NCBI GenBank assembly: GCA_964418575.1
Contig: CAYQMI010000003.1
Coordinates: forward strand, 1-64,000
DNA from: Glaciecola sp964418575
GTDB lineage: Bacteria > Pseudomonadota > Gammaproteobacteria > Enterobacterales > Alteromonadaceae
DNA length: 64,000 nucleotides
Direction of reading: 5' to 3'
Shown here one piece after another: positions 34,532 through 43,809 of the stretch. Positions within the stretch are counted from its first letter, which is position 1; each line of letters starts with the position of its first letter. Under the pieces are notes generated by a model. It made no database searches, had not been told where the DNA came from, and saw nothing but the letters and a program-made list of their open reading frames with translations. Made by a program: the position numbers and the translations under genes.

Positions 34532-36403
34532 ATGAAATGTTTATTTAGTCTCCCATCTGTCTTCAACCAGCGTTTATCCTCTCTTTTTCTAGCAGCGTGC
34601 CTTTGCTTAAGCTCTGCATTTTATGCAGGTGCCCAAAGCACTCAGTCCTTGCAACTGCTAAAAGAACAGCTTCCAGCAGATATCCAACTCACTATTTTTA
34701 TTGACGATACCTCAGCAAATACCCTCTCGGTAGGCGGAAATAATGAATTAAATAGCTATGAGTGGCTCGCTTCTCAAGACGGTCAGTTTGCTGACTTTTT
34801 ACGAGTGAATGTTAACGAAGCTGGGCAAAATACATGGGATGTTACTGCTAAATCAATTGGCAATCAGGAGCCCATTAAAAAAGGCGATTGGGTATATGCT
34901 AGCTACTATGCTAGAGCGTCAGGTGAAACTGAAAGCATTAACATAAGAGGGTTTATAGAGCGCAGTGTACCAAGCTGGATGATGATCTCTGATGCCAGTG
35001 TTGCAGCAGGCAGCAAATGGACGCGTGTGGTTGCCAGTGGCAAAGCACCAGAAGACTTAGCGAAAGACTCGGTTTATATCTCTTTGCATTTAGCGGCAAA
35101 AAAACAAAGTCTCGATATCGCAAATATCGTATTTGTCAGCGCGCCCGGCAATATCGAACAAAATCTCTTCCCGGTCACCGAGCTTTCTTATTCTGGCATG
35201 GAAGAGAGCGCGCCGTGGCGAACAAAAGCTAAACAGATGATAAAGCAGCATCGTGAGGGAAGCTTTCAAATATTTGTGCTCAACCAACAGGGCGAAGCAA
35301 TACCCAATGCTGAAGTCAGTATTCAGATGCAAGATGTAGATTACGAACTTGGCAGTATGGCGCACGGTTTGTTGGTTGAAGATAGCGAGATAGGGCAGCA
35401 ATATCGTAAGTGGTTTGCGCAGTTTTTTAACTACGCCACCGCCACTATTTATTGGGCTGATTGGGGTTGGGAAAATCCAGAGGTACGCGAATCATACCTT
35501 AAGAAAATGACATACTTCCAAGAACAAAACATTGATATGCGCGGGCATGTGTTGCTCTACCCCGCATTTCGATTTAGCCCTCAAGTGCTTATCGATTTGC
35601 AAGACGACAAACAAGCGTTTATCGCACGCGTTAACCAGCAAATTGATGAAATTGTGCCATTACTTAAAGCCTTTGGCATGAACGAATACGATGTGATTAA
35701 TGAGCTCAGAGCAGAAAAAGAATGGCTAGATATAGTCGGCATGGAGACCGTTGTGGACTGGTACAAACGAGTCCATGCTTTGCACCCCGAAGCGATTTTA
35801 TATATTAACGAAAACTCTATTTTAACCGACGGCGGCGACAATACTGGCCAAAAAGACCATTACTATGATCTTATTACCGAGCTATTAGAAAAAGGCGCAC
35901 CTATTCACGGCATTGGCATGCAGGGGCATTTCAATGGCATCGTTACGCCGGTCGATAAGATGTGGAAGATTTTAGATAGATTCGCGAGCTTTAATTTACC
36001 TATCAGAATTACCGAATACGACACCGATACTCGCGATGTTCAAGGACAAGCATTGTTTGATACCGACTTTTACGAGGCAATGTACGCTCACCCCGCAACC
36101 GTTGGTGTAACTCGATGGGGCTTTTACGAGCCTGTGATGTGGCGTCCCGCTGGCGCTTTAATTGATTCGCAAAATGATTTTAAGCCGAATGCGCAGGCTT
36201 ACATGGACTGGTTATACGCCCTTCGCGACTTTCAGCAAACTCTCATTTCAGATAAACAAGGCTCGTTAAGCTTTGCTGGCAAATATGGCAGGTATCGCGT
36301 TACTGCGCAAGGCGAAGAGTTTAGCTGTGAGTTTACTCAGCCGCCTACGCATCAAGATATCAAACCCTTTAGTCAGAGCTGCACGCTTCGTATGGCAAAA
36401 TAA
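34532..36403 (+). CDS. GH10 endo-1,4-beta-xylanase with N-terminal CBM-like domain
   Basis: A secreted glycoside hydrolase of 623 residues. A signal peptide (about 1-34) precedes a beta-sandwich carbohydrate-binding-like domain (about 46-207, CBM4/9-type strands) and a GH10 barrel (about 230-595). The acid/base Glu is E391 in DVINEL and the nucleophile is E495 in RITEYD, both expected family motifs. Neighbours are not polysaccharide-degradation genes, so it is an isolated hydrolase rather than part of a utilisation locus. Its target may be algal or plant xylan, or a related beta-1,4 polymer. A TTG two codons upstream is an alternative start. Confidence 0.92.
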   Translation: MKCLFSLPSVFNQRLSSLFLAACLCLSSAFYAGAQSTQSLQLLKEQLPADIQLTIFIDDTSANTLSVGGNNELNSYEWLASQDGQFADFLRVNVNEAGQNTWDVTAKSIGNQEPIKKGDWVYASYYARASGETESINIRGFIERSVPSWMMISDASVAAGSKWTRVVASGKAPEDLAKDSVYISLHLAAKKQSLDIANIVFVSAPGNIEQNLFPVTELSYSGMEESAPWRTKAKQMIKQHREGSFQIFVLNQQGEAIPNAEVSIQMQDVDYELGSMAHGLLVEDSEIGQQYRKWFAQFFNYATATIYWADWGWENPEVRESYLKKMTYFQEQNIDMRGHVLLYPAFRFSPQVLIDLQDDKQAFIARVNQQIDEIVPLLKAFGMNEYDVINELRAEKEWLDIVGMETVVDWYKRVHALHPEAILYINENSILTDGGDNTGQKDHYYDLITELLEKGAPIHGIGMQGHFNGIVTPVDKMWKILDRFASFNLPIRITEYDTDTRDVQGQALFDTDFYEAMYAHPATVGVTRWGFYEPVMWRPAGALIDSQNDFKPNAQAYMDWLYALRDFQQTLISDKQGSLSFAGKYGRYRVTAQGEEFSCEFTQPPTHQDIKPFSQSCTLRMAK

Positions 36404-36436
36404 CAAACTGGGGTTCAGCTGACCTTGTTTTTTTTA
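36404..36436 (+). terminator. Possible terminator after the xylanase
   Basis: A short GGTT/GACC stem around CAGCT with outer AACAA/TTGTT pairing, followed by a run of eight T (36428-36435). The stem is weak, with one internal loop, so termination may be partial. Confidence 0.45.
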
Positions 36437-36461
36437 AACGCCCATTGACCTTACTAACAAT

Positions 36462-36497
36462 ATATACGATATTTCACATATGTGTTATATCGTATAT
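36462..36497. promoter_or_regulatory. Composite palindromic ArsR operator
   Basis: Outer perfect arms ATATACGATAT (36462-36472) and ATATCGTATAT (36487-36497) enclose a second perfect palindrome, CACATATGTG (36475-36484), with TT on both sides. The 36-bp element ends 11 bp before the arsR ATG, where an ArsR repressor would block transcription until arsenite binds. The nested symmetry is more elaborate than a simple ArsR site. Confidence 0.78.
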
Positions 36498-36508
36498 GTG
36501 TCGCTTTA

Positions 36509-36853
36509 ATGAACTCTATAAATCCATGCACGCTGTTTAAGTGTTTAGCGGATGAAACTCGCTTAAAGTCAGTTCTATTGATTGCGCTAGATACCGAAGC
36601 TTGCGTTTGCGATTTGATGACAGCCCTAGAACTGGATCAAGCAAAAATTTCTCGTCACCTTGCACAACTTCGAAAATGCGGCATTTTACTCGATGAAAGA
36701 CGGGGTAAATGGGTTTTTTACAAAGTGCACCCAATGCTTCCAGCTTGGGCAAAAGAGATTATTGATAATGCAGCAAGGAATAACGACGAGTATATTCAGT
36801 TGCCGCTTAAAAGATTAATTGCGTCCAAATCTTCGGCCGCTTCATGCTGTTAA
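36509..36853 (+). CDS. arsR: ArsR-family arsenic-responsive repressor
   Basis: A 114-residue winged-helix repressor. The start at 36509 gives the usual family N-terminus (LFKCLADETRLKSVLLI); a GTG at 36482 would lie within the operator. C32 and C34 in EACVCDL match the classic As(III)-binding site at the start of the recognition helix region. The protein ends in SSAASCC, giving a vicinal pair C113-C114 that could be an extra thiol ligand set. DNA-recognition residues are in LDQAKISRHLAQLRKCGIL. It heads arsR-arsC-acr3. Confidence 0.93.
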   Translation: MNSINPCTLFKCLADETRLKSVLLIALDTEACVCDLMTALELDQAKISRHLAQLRKCGILLDERRGKWVFYKVHPMLPAWAKEIIDNAARNNDEYIQLPLKRLIASKSSAASCC

Positions 36854-36908
36854 CACTGCCATGTAAATCACATCTGTCTAATCATAATTAATACTAGCGA
36901 ACATATTT

Positions 36909-37400
36909 ATGAAAATACTCTACATCTGCACGCACAACCGCTGCCGAAGCATACTATCTGAAGCCATCACAAACGCCAAGGGCGAGCATTATTTGATTGC
37001 AAAAAGTGCCGGCAGCCAGCCAAGTGGGCAGGTACACCCACTTTCATTAAAGTACTTAGAGCGCGAGGGCTATTCGATTGATGGTTTGCAAAGCCAATCG
37101 TGGGATGATTTTAAAGATTTTAAGCCTGATGTTGTGGTGACAGTCTGTGACTCAGCGGCAGGCGAGAGTTGCCCTGTATATTTGCACGATAGCCTGAGAG
37201 TGCACTGGGGCCTGAGCGATCCGTCTAAAAAGCAGGGCAGTGAACAGGAAATAGAGCAAGCTTTTTTATCATGCATCGAAGAAATAGCACTTAGAGTAGA
37301 AAAGCTCAATGATATTGCAATAAAACATTTCGCCAACAAAGACATGCCGCCAAGCAAAGCAGTGCTTGCTAAAGCACTAAATAAAGCGGGCGCAAAGTAA
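36909..37400 (+). CDS. arsC: Arsenate reductase, low-molecular-weight phosphatase type
   Basis: A 163-residue enzyme reducing As(V) to As(III). The phosphatase-like P-loop C-X5-R is C7-THNRC-R13. A pair at C80 and C88 (VVTVCDSAAGESCPV) matches the redox Cys pair of the thioredoxin-coupled ArsC group. The C-terminal extension beyond about 135 is a little longer than in short relatives. Its product is the substrate of the Acr3 exporter encoded 74 nt downstream. Confidence 0.93.
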   Translation: MKILYICTHNRCRSILSEAITNAKGEHYLIAKSAGSQPSGQVHPLSLKYLEREGYSIDGLQSQSWDDFKDFKPDVVVTVCDSAAGESCPVYLHDSLRVHWGLSDPSKKQGSEQEIEQAFLSCIEEIALRVEKLNDIAIKHFANKDMPPSKAVLAKALNKAGAK

Positions 37401-37474
37401 TATGTTTGCAGGCTATTTGACCAGTAAAATCGATTATTAACACATGTATTTTTACCAGCACAATAGGAATTAAA

Positions 37475-38503
37475 ATGGGATTGTTTGAGCGCTATTTATC
37501 GCTGTGGGTAGGTATGGCAATAGTTGTCGGTATTGTAGCAGGCAGCTTATCGCCCAGTATCTTTGCACTGGTCGCAGAGTTAGAGTTTGCTCATGTAAAT
37601 ATCGTCATTGCCATATTAATTTGGCTAATGATTTATCCGATGATGGTACAAGTAGACTTTTCGTCTTTAAAAGATGTGGGTAAAAAACCGAAGGGTTTAG
37701 TGCTAACACTGGTGATTAACTGGTTAATTAAGCCATTTACCATGGCATTTTTGGGCTGGTTGTTTTTTAAAGTCTTATTTGTTGACTGGGTCGACCCACA
37801 AACCGCGACGCAATATATTGCCGGTATGATTTTACTTGGAGTGGCCCCTTGCACAGCAATGGTGTTTGTGTGGAGTCAGCTAACTAAAGGCGATGCTAAT
37901 TACACTTTGGTGCAGGTATCGATAAACGACATCATCATGATATTTGCTTTTGCTCCAATAGCCGGCTTATTACTTGGCGTGACGGACATTACTGTACCTT
38001 GGGATACCTTAATGTTGTCGGTACTGTTATATGTGGTGGTGCCTTTATTAGCAGGCGCACTTACCCGACATAGCCTCAGTAAGAGCACTGAGAACGAAAA
38101 TAAGAATCTACGTATAGAGCGTTTCTTGGCCTTGATGAAGCCATGGTCTATTGTAGGCTTACTCGCCACGGTAACCTTGCTGTTTGGATTTCAAGCAGAA
38201 ACCATTTTGTCAAAACCCGAAGCAATAGTGCTAATTGCTATTCCTTTATTAATTCAAACCTACGGTATATTTGCTATTGCGTATTACATGGCAAAGCGCA
38301 TGAAACTCCCTCATAAGGTAGCAGCACCAGCTTGTATGATTGGCACCTCAAACTTCTTTGAGCTTGCCGTTGCAGTGGCGATATCATTGTTTGGTTTGCA
38401 CTCAGGCGCAGCCCTGGCAACGGTGGTAGGAGTGTTGGTTGAAGTACCAGTCATGCTTTCTTTAGTTTGGTTTGCCAATAAGACTCGCCATTGGTTTAAC
38501 TAA
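37475..38503 (+). CDS. acr3: Arsenite efflux transporter, ACR3 family
   Basis: A 342-residue, ten-helix inner-membrane arsenite exporter. Family signatures include LIWLMIYPMMVQVDFSSL, VINWLIKPFTMA, the Cys-containing LLGVAPCTAMVFVWSQL and the late MIGTSNFFELAVAVAISLFG. The conserved Cys in the fourth helix (APCTAM) is required in characterised members. It is the last gene of the ars cassette. The Fur-controlled receptor region begins 13 nt after the stop codon. Confidence 0.95.
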   Translation: MGLFERYLSLWVGMAIVVGIVAGSLSPSIFALVAELEFAHVNIVIAILIWLMIYPMMVQVDFSSLKDVGKKPKGLVLTLVINWLIKPFTMAFLGWLFFKVLFVDWVDPQTATQYIAGMILLGVAPCTAMVFVWSQLTKGDANYTLVQVSINDIIMIFAFAPIAGLLLGVTDITVPWDTLMLSVLLYVVVPLLAGALTRHSLSKSTENENKNLRIERFLALMKPWSIVGLLATVTLLFGFQAETILSKPEAIVLIAIPLLIQTYGIFAIAYYMAKRMKLPHKVAAPACMIGTSNFFELAVAVAISLFGLHSGAALATVVGVLVEVPVMLSLVWFANKTRHWFN

Positions 38504-38516
38504 ATGGCTTTCAATC

Positions 38517-38547
38517 AATGCAAATGATATTAATTATCATTTGCATT
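38517..38547. promoter_or_regulatory. Fur box upstream of the siderophore receptor
   Basis: A perfect 13-bp inverted repeat (AATGCAAATGATA / TATCATTTGCATT) with a 5-bp centre. Its core TGATATTAATTATCA (38525-38539) matches the 7-1-7 Fur consensus at 14 of 15 positions by eye. It lies 65 bp before the receptor ATG. This indicates iron-dependent repression of the receptor and its reductase. Confidence 0.87.
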
Positions 38548-38611
38548 ACTAAATTTGTTTTTGTAACATCGCTTCTTGAAATTTTTAATCAACGGAAGCG
38601 ATTTACAAGAA

Positions 38612-40789
38612 ATGACACACTTTTTAAGCCACAAGACTAAATACAAAGCGATTAGCTTAAGCATTTTATTTGCTCTTCATACACAATATGCAGTGGGCGC
38701 AGAGGAAGGTGCAGATATTGAACAAGCTAGCGGTGGCGCAGAAGCCGATATTGAGCATATCACCGTTACTGGCAGTTATCTGCAGGGCTACAACGCCCAC
38801 AGTGCAAGTGGCGCTTCGCGGATGGAGCTGGCCATCCGCGACATTCCGCAGTCGGTTTCGGTGATCACCAGCGCGCAGCTACAAGACTTTCAACTAACCG
38901 ATATTAACCTTGCGCTAGATACCGCTACCGGTGTAAACGTAGAGCGTATCGAGACTGACCGCACCTATTACACTGCTCGTGGATTCGATATCACTAATTT
39001 CCAAATTGACGGTATTGGCTTACCTCTTACCTCAGGTAACAACCACGCGGGTGACGACACCGCTGTATACGACAGAATTGAAGTGATTAGAGGCGCTAAT
39101 GGACTTATGACCGGTGTGGGCAATCCTTCGGCAACGGTAAATTACATTCGAAAGCGTCCAACAGCCGATAACAATCTAGTCCTCAGAGGTACAGCTGGCA
39201 GCGACGATTTGTATCGCCTTGAAGCAGACGGCTCATACCAGTTTAACGAGACATTTTCAGCAAGAGCAGTCTTGGTGAGTCAAGATCAAAACTCCTACCT
39301 CGACCGCTATGGCAGAGAAAGCCAATTAGCCTACGTATTTGTAAACGCAAACTTAAGTGAAAATACAGACTTATCGTTTAGTCATAGTTACAACAACAGC
39401 GATGCTACTGGCAATCTGTGGGGCGCTTTACCCTTGTTTTACACAGACGGCAGCGCGACAAATTACGACCGCAGCACCAGCACGTCAGCCGATTGGTCTA
39501 ACTGGCAAGTGGTGACCAATAATTCAGTATTGGAGCTTAATCATACTTTCAATGCCGATTGGAGACTGCGCGCAACCTATTCTAAAAAGCGCACCGACGA
39601 GGACAGTGAACTGTTTTATGTATTTGGTACACCCGACGCAGATACAGAACTTGGGCTCACAGGCTATGCCAGCGAATATGTGCTCAATGATGAAAGCGAT
39701 TTATACGATATTTATGTAGACGGCGATTTTTCATTATTCGGGCGCGACCACCAATTAGTTGCAGGGCTTAATTATTCAACGCTTAGTTACACTGATCAGT
39801 CTCTTTATGACTTTACAACAGGCAACGGCTTCCCGCCTATTCCTAATTTAAATGAGTGGAATGGTGATGCTGTATTTCCAACGCTTACAGATGGTGCTGC
39901 AGGCAGCGACGTAGAGCAGAAACAAAAAGCCGCCTATTTTACCGGGCGCTTTAACCTATTTGACGGTTTTTATTTTATGGCCGGTGGGCGCTACAACGAC
40001 TGGGAAGCGCAAGGCGAATCATATGGCGTGAATCGAAACGTGAGTGATTCTGACTTTATACCCTATGTCGGCGCAGTCTATGCGATTACCGATGACATCA
40101 ATGCATACGCCAGCTATACCGAAACTTTCCAAGCTCAGAATGAGCTAGATATAAATAACGAGCAGCTCGACCCTGTGGTGGGTAAAAGCCAAGAAGTAGG
40201 CGTGAAGGTAAGTTTATTTGAAGACTCTGCAGTCGCGAGCTTTACCTATTTTGACGTTCAGCAAACCAACCTCGCCATTGTAGACCCAAGCACCGTGGCC
40301 TTGCCGCCAGGCGAACAGCGTTTTATTGGCAGCGATGGCATCAGTAGTCATGGTTTTGAAATGGATATTGCTGGTGAAATACTGCCTAATTTAAATGCCA
40401 GTATTGGTATTACCGATTTTAGTATTTCAGGTGAAGAGCTGGTTGCTGATTATACACCTGAGACCATGGTTAAACTTGCTGCTGTATATGATGTGCCGCA
40501 AGCAGATGGGCTTTCACTAGGTTTAAATCTGCGCTGGCAAAGCGATATCTCTCGTAATCAAGGCGTTGTGGGAGAAGGTTTTGCAAATGCCGGGCAAGAT
40601 ATCATCACGCGTCAAGATGCCTATGCAATTACAGATTTATTGATTAAGTATGAGCTTAACGATGCAGTAGCGTTTAACTTCAACGTGTTTAACCTTGCTA
40701 ATGAAAAATACCTCACAAGCTTGTATTGGGCACAGGGCTACTACGGTGCGCCGCGTACCATCAGTGCTAGCGTTTCCTGGGCATTTTAA
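38612..40789 (+). CDS. TonB-dependent siderophore receptor
   Basis: An outer-membrane receptor of 725 residues that imports a ferric chelate using TonB energy. A signal peptide (about 1-30, ending AVGA) is followed by a TonB-box-like IEHITVTG, a plug domain with RDIPQSVSVITSAQLQDF and FDITNFQIDGI, and a 22-strand barrel ending in an aromatic residue (SVSWAF). I set the start at ATG 38612; the TTG at 38576 lacks support. The Fur box upstream and a PepSY reductase 2 nt downstream fit ferric-siderophore uptake. The ligand is unknown. Confidence 0.93.
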   Translation: MTHFLSHKTKYKAISLSILFALHTQYAVGAEEGADIEQASGGAEADIEHITVTGSYLQGYNAHSASGASRMELAIRDIPQSVSVITSAQLQDFQLTDINLALDTATGVNVERIETDRTYYTARGFDITNFQIDGIGLPLTSGNNHAGDDTAVYDRIEVIRGANGLMTGVGNPSATVNYIRKRPTADNNLVLRGTAGSDDLYRLEADGSYQFNETFSARAVLVSQDQNSYLDRYGRESQLAYVFVNANLSENTDLSFSHSYNNSDATGNLWGALPLFYTDGSATNYDRSTSTSADWSNWQVVTNNSVLELNHTFNADWRLRATYSKKRTDEDSELFYVFGTPDADTELGLTGYASEYVLNDESDLYDIYVDGDFSLFGRDHQLVAGLNYSTLSYTDQSLYDFTTGNGFPPIPNLNEWNGDAVFPTLTDGAAGSDVEQKQKAAYFTGRFNLFDGFYFMAGGRYNDWEAQGESYGVNRNVSDSDFIPYVGAVYAITDDINAYASYTETFQAQNELDINNEQLDPVVGKSQEVGVKVSLFEDSAVASFTYFDVQQTNLAIVDPSTVALPPGEQRFIGSDGISSHGFEMDIAGEILPNLNASIGITDFSISGEELVADYTPETMVKLAAVYDVPQADGLSLGLNLRWQSDISRNQGVVGEGFANAGQDIITRQDAYAITDLLIKYELNDAVAFNFNVFNLANEKYLTSLYWAQGYYGAPRTISASVSWAF

Positions 40790-40791
40790 TT

Positions 40792-41910
40792 GTGCGCAAG
40801 TCTCTATTTAAGTGGCATTCGCTGCTAGCCTTATGGCTGATGTTGCCGGTGCTCATCGTATCGATTACCGGCAGTATTTTAGTCTTTAAGGTCGAAATAG
40901 ACAGCTTGCTGCGCCCTCACCATATGGTTATTGCGGGCGATGAGAGTAGCTCTCGCTTAAGCCTAGATGCCCTCATGCAAAACATCAATCACGAGTATCC
41001 AGAATTTGTACTAGCGGGTTGGGAATTGTTTGATGATAAGGAGCGCTCAGACACTGCATACGCCATTAAAAAGCACAGCGATACTTGGTATAAAATCTAC
41101 ATTGACCAGTACTCTGGCGAAATACTATCAAGCCCGCAAACCATGGAGCATTATATTACCGACTGGTTGTTAGAGCTGCATTATGCCTTTTTGCTGCACT
41201 TTAATGGCACCATTATTGGCGCGATAGTTGGCTTAGTTATGCTGTTTTTGGGCATCAGCGGTATTGTTTTGTACCGCGGGTTTTGGCGCAAGTTATTTAC
41301 CTTACGCCTTAATGCAGCCAAGCGGATGTTGTTTAGCGATATACATAAATTTATTGGTATTTTAACCAGCCCGATATTTATTTTGATATCGTTCACGGGG
41401 GTGTATTGGAATGTTTCAATTATTTTGCATGAAACCCTTGAGCATGGCTTTGAAGAGCAGCATCCGGCAATTACCGCTCCCTACCACTCGCCTGGTATCT
41501 CGTTTGAAGGGCTGCGTGAAAACGCGAGTGAATTAGTATCGAGCTTTAACGCGACTTATCTTGCGATCCCCAACGAGCCTGATATGCACATCACCTTTTT
41601 TGGTGAAGTTAACACCGGCAACCCTTTACTAAGTCAATATGCTAGCGCGATTACTTTCGATAAAAACAGTGGAGATTTGATGTCTTCCTACGATATTCGA
41701 GAGCAAGGTGTATTAGCTAAATTTGACGATAGCACACGTAAGCTGCATTTTGGATATTTCGCGGGGATTTGGTCAAAAGTACTTTGGTCTTTGGTTGGTC
41801 TAGCGCCTTTATTTTTGAGCATAACAGGACTGCTTATGTTTATGCTTAGACCTAGAGCTAAAAAGCGACTTTCTCGCTCTAGTCTTGCTGCAGGTATCAA
41901 GCCTAGCTAA
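40792..41910 (+). CDS. PepSY-associated membrane protein (probable ferric-siderophore reductase)
   Basis: A 372-residue inner-membrane protein with four helices (about 10-35, 140-165, 185-210, 330-355) and PepSY-type periplasmic domains. The helix-1 pattern KWHSLLALWLMLPVLIVSITGSILVF and the later SDIHKFIGILTSPIFI match the PiuB/FhuF-like PepSY-TM group. Members reduce or release iron from siderophores. It uses a GTG start 2 nt after the receptor stop, so it is in the Fur-controlled operon. Confidence 0.88.
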   Translation: MRKSLFKWHSLLALWLMLPVLIVSITGSILVFKVEIDSLLRPHHMVIAGDESSSRLSLDALMQNINHEYPEFVLAGWELFDDKERSDTAYAIKKHSDTWYKIYIDQYSGEILSSPQTMEHYITDWLLELHYAFLLHFNGTIIGAIVGLVMLFLGISGIVLYRGFWRKLFTLRLNAAKRMLFSDIHKFIGILTSPIFILISFTGVYWNVSIILHETLEHGFEEQHPAITAPYHSPGISFEGLRENASELVSSFNATYLAIPNEPDMHITFFGEVNTGNPLLSQYASAITFDKNSGDLMSSYDIREQGVLAKFDDSTRKLHFGYFAGIWSKVLWSLVGLAPLFLSITGLLMFMLRPRAKKRLSRSSLAAGIKPS

Positions 41911-41913
41911 CAT

Positions 41914-41947
41914 AAAAAAGAGCCACGCAAAGTGGCTCATTTCTTCT
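41914..41947. terminator. Bidirectional terminator between convergent genes
   Basis: A 7-bp stem GAGCCAC/GTGGCTC with a GCAAA loop. A run of A lies on its left (T-run on the minus strand) and ATTTCTTCTTT on its right. It serves the PepSY gene on the plus strand and the lipoprotein gene on the minus strand. Confidence 0.82.
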
Positions 41948-41966
41948 TTCAAACAAGCCTTAGATT

Positions 41967-43508
41967 CTATGTTTGGTTGATAAACTTCATATTAAAACCA
42001 GTAGGCGAATTATCATCTTTCTCAAAAATCAAAAACTGCTCACTGCTATCTTCATCCACCGTCAACAGCGCTCCGTCTAAAATTATATCTCGATTATCAA
42101 TATTTGCGATTGCGTATACCTCATAGGTGTTGTTGCGAAGCACCACGCTTTGCGAACTCGCTAACCCTACAGTTCGGCGAGTATCGGCAGTTTCGATGCT
42201 TTCATCGCTTTTTACAAAGTAAAAGCTGACTCCGGTAAACTCATCAGAATCGACTAAATTAACAATTTCAACTTCATGGTCATATAATCGATTGAGGCTG
42301 CTGTTATTCACCACTAGGGTCTGAATGATAGCTTCTGTCTCGTCAATAATACCGTCCCCGTTCTCATCGATATCTCCATCGCCATCTTCATCAACAGACG
42401 ATTCACTTGTATAGTAAAACAAGGTTCGTTGTACGTTTGCAGGTAAGCTTATTAATTGATTCTGCAGTAAAAAATTATCCGCATCGCTGGCTTTAACATT
42501 AAATTCGTAATCTCCGTTTTCTACCACGAATGTTTCGGTAAATTCGCCCTCACTTAATTGTTCAGTGAGCTGTAAAAAACTGTCTTCAGGATACAGCGGC
42601 ATCGCAGAGCTTACTTCAATGTTGCCATTGTAGCTTGGGATTAAATCGCTTATCTGTATTCCATTATATAAGCGAAATGTAGCCTGTGCATTGCTGGCTT
42701 GATACTCAACATTTGAAGTGTTGGTAATATTATCAATCACAAAAGGAGTGGTATCAGCACCAAAGTTAGGACGTATCGCCAATACATTTTGATTTGAAAA
42801 GGGATAGGATATTTCAACAGAAGTAAACAGTATCTCAGAACCACCTGCTTCAGTAATATATACAATATATTGGTCTTCATCTAGCTTATTGTTGTCTGAC
42901 AAGCTCAAATAAGACTGGGTGCCCATCAGCACAGCTTCATTGAATGTTTCGTCCGACTTAGACATATAGACATCAATGTCGGAGTAGTCTGGGTGAAGAT
43001 TCAAAAAGCGTAAATTGAAGATGTCATCATCGGTATCATCATCATCGTCAATTACTGGGATACTGTACTCGGTGATGACTGGATTGGGAAAGTTTTCCGT
43101 CAGCACATACAAAATTATTGTTTCGGCCGGAACATATAAGCTGGTCTCGAAAATAATTTCTAGGTCGGTACGCAGGCTACTGTCTTCATCTTGCCAGGCT
43201 AGTTCTACGTTGTAGTCTCGGGTAGGTACTTCTGCGTTTCGCAATGCTTCAGCGTAACCCACCGAAGAATATGTTACCTCAACTTCATCATCCCAATCAT
43301 CATCTAGGTCTTCGTCTAAAGTTAAAAATATATCAGGTGAGTTTGGCGATGCATTGTAAAGCTTTATATAGCCCACATCATCACTATCATCGCTTGAGCC
43401 ACAGGCGGCTAGACCAAGAAGAAATACGCTCAGGACGCATCCTTTTATTAGCTGAGATTGAAGCGATGATTGAAGCGGCCTTCTTTTTGCCGCGAAGGTC
43501 TTATTCAT
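41967..43508 (-). CDS. Asp-rich lipoprotein with DUF4397-like repeats and a calcium-type loop
   Basis: A predicted lipoprotein of 513 residues. The start at 43508 follows an AAGGA site and overlaps the upstream small gene by 8 nt. The lipobox is LAAC (C36). Four similar beta-rich units begin near residues 47, 165, 276 and 410; the first reads YIKLYNASPNSPDIFLTLD, like DUF4397 domains. Acidic tracts occur at about 65-75 and 154-162. Residues 373-390 form a DxDGDGD-x-DxNGDG pattern typical of calcium-binding loops. It is cell-surface or periplasmic and probably binds metal or polymer. Function is unknown; the divergent BaeSR-like pair is the likely regulator. Confidence 0.78.
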   Translation of the reverse strand: MNKTFAAKRRPLQSSLQSQLIKGCVLSVFLLGLAACGSSDDSDDVGYIKLYNASPNSPDIFLTLDEDLDDDWDDEVEVTYSSVGYAEALRNAEVPTRDYNVELAWQDEDSSLRTDLEIIFETSLYVPAETIILYVLTENFPNPVITEYSIPVIDDDDDTDDDIFNLRFLNLHPDYSDIDVYMSKSDETFNEAVLMGTQSYLSLSDNNKLDEDQYIVYITEAGGSEILFTSVEISYPFSNQNVLAIRPNFGADTTPFVIDNITNTSNVEYQASNAQATFRLYNGIQISDLIPSYNGNIEVSSAMPLYPEDSFLQLTEQLSEGEFTETFVVENGDYEFNVKASDADNFLLQNQLISLPANVQRTLFYYTSESSVDEDGDGDIDENGDGIIDETEAIIQTLVVNNSSLNRLYDHEVEIVNLVDSDEFTGVSFYFVKSDESIETADTRRTVGLASSQSVVLRNNTYEVYAIANIDNRDIILDGALLTVDEDSSEQFLIFEKDDNSPTGFNMKFINQT

Positions 43509-43809
43509 TGTTGTTATCCTTATGGTCAAGCGGCACAGCTACTAGTTGGTCATGAATGAGCCTGCATGTTCCCTCGACCGCGTCGCCGCGTCGTGTTTCG
43601 AAGCTCACTGAATCACCTTCAGCCTTATCTGTGCATGCGTCAAAGGCTTCCTGAGGTGGTTTGCCTCGTTGTGGTCTCTCCTGTGCGAGCGCTTGAGTAG
43701 AAACCACAAATGCAATCATAGTGGCTGCAAATAATGCATCGCTTGTGAGTTTGATAAATTTCGCTCTAGAAGTATTAGGATTATTTTGTTCGGTTTGAAT
43801 ACCTTTCAT
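43501..43809 (-). CDS. Small exported protein with two cysteines
   Basis: A 102-residue protein with a long N-terminal signal (about 1-42, ending STQALA-QE) and a mature part of about 60 residues. The mature part has PPQEAFDACTDKAEGDSVSF and RRGDAVEGTCRLI, with two Cys that could form a disulfide. Similar small secreted proteins occur next to two-component systems in Alteromonas relatives, from memory. Its stop overlaps the start of the lipoprotein gene (AATGAATAA), so the two are translated together. It diverges from the BaeSR-like pair. No function is assigned. Confidence 0.78.
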   Translation of the reverse strand: MKGIQTEQNNPNTSRAKFIKLTSDALFAATMIAFVVSTQALAQERPQRGKPPQEAFDACTDKAEGDSVSFETRRGDAVEGTCRLIHDQLVAVPLDHKDNNNE

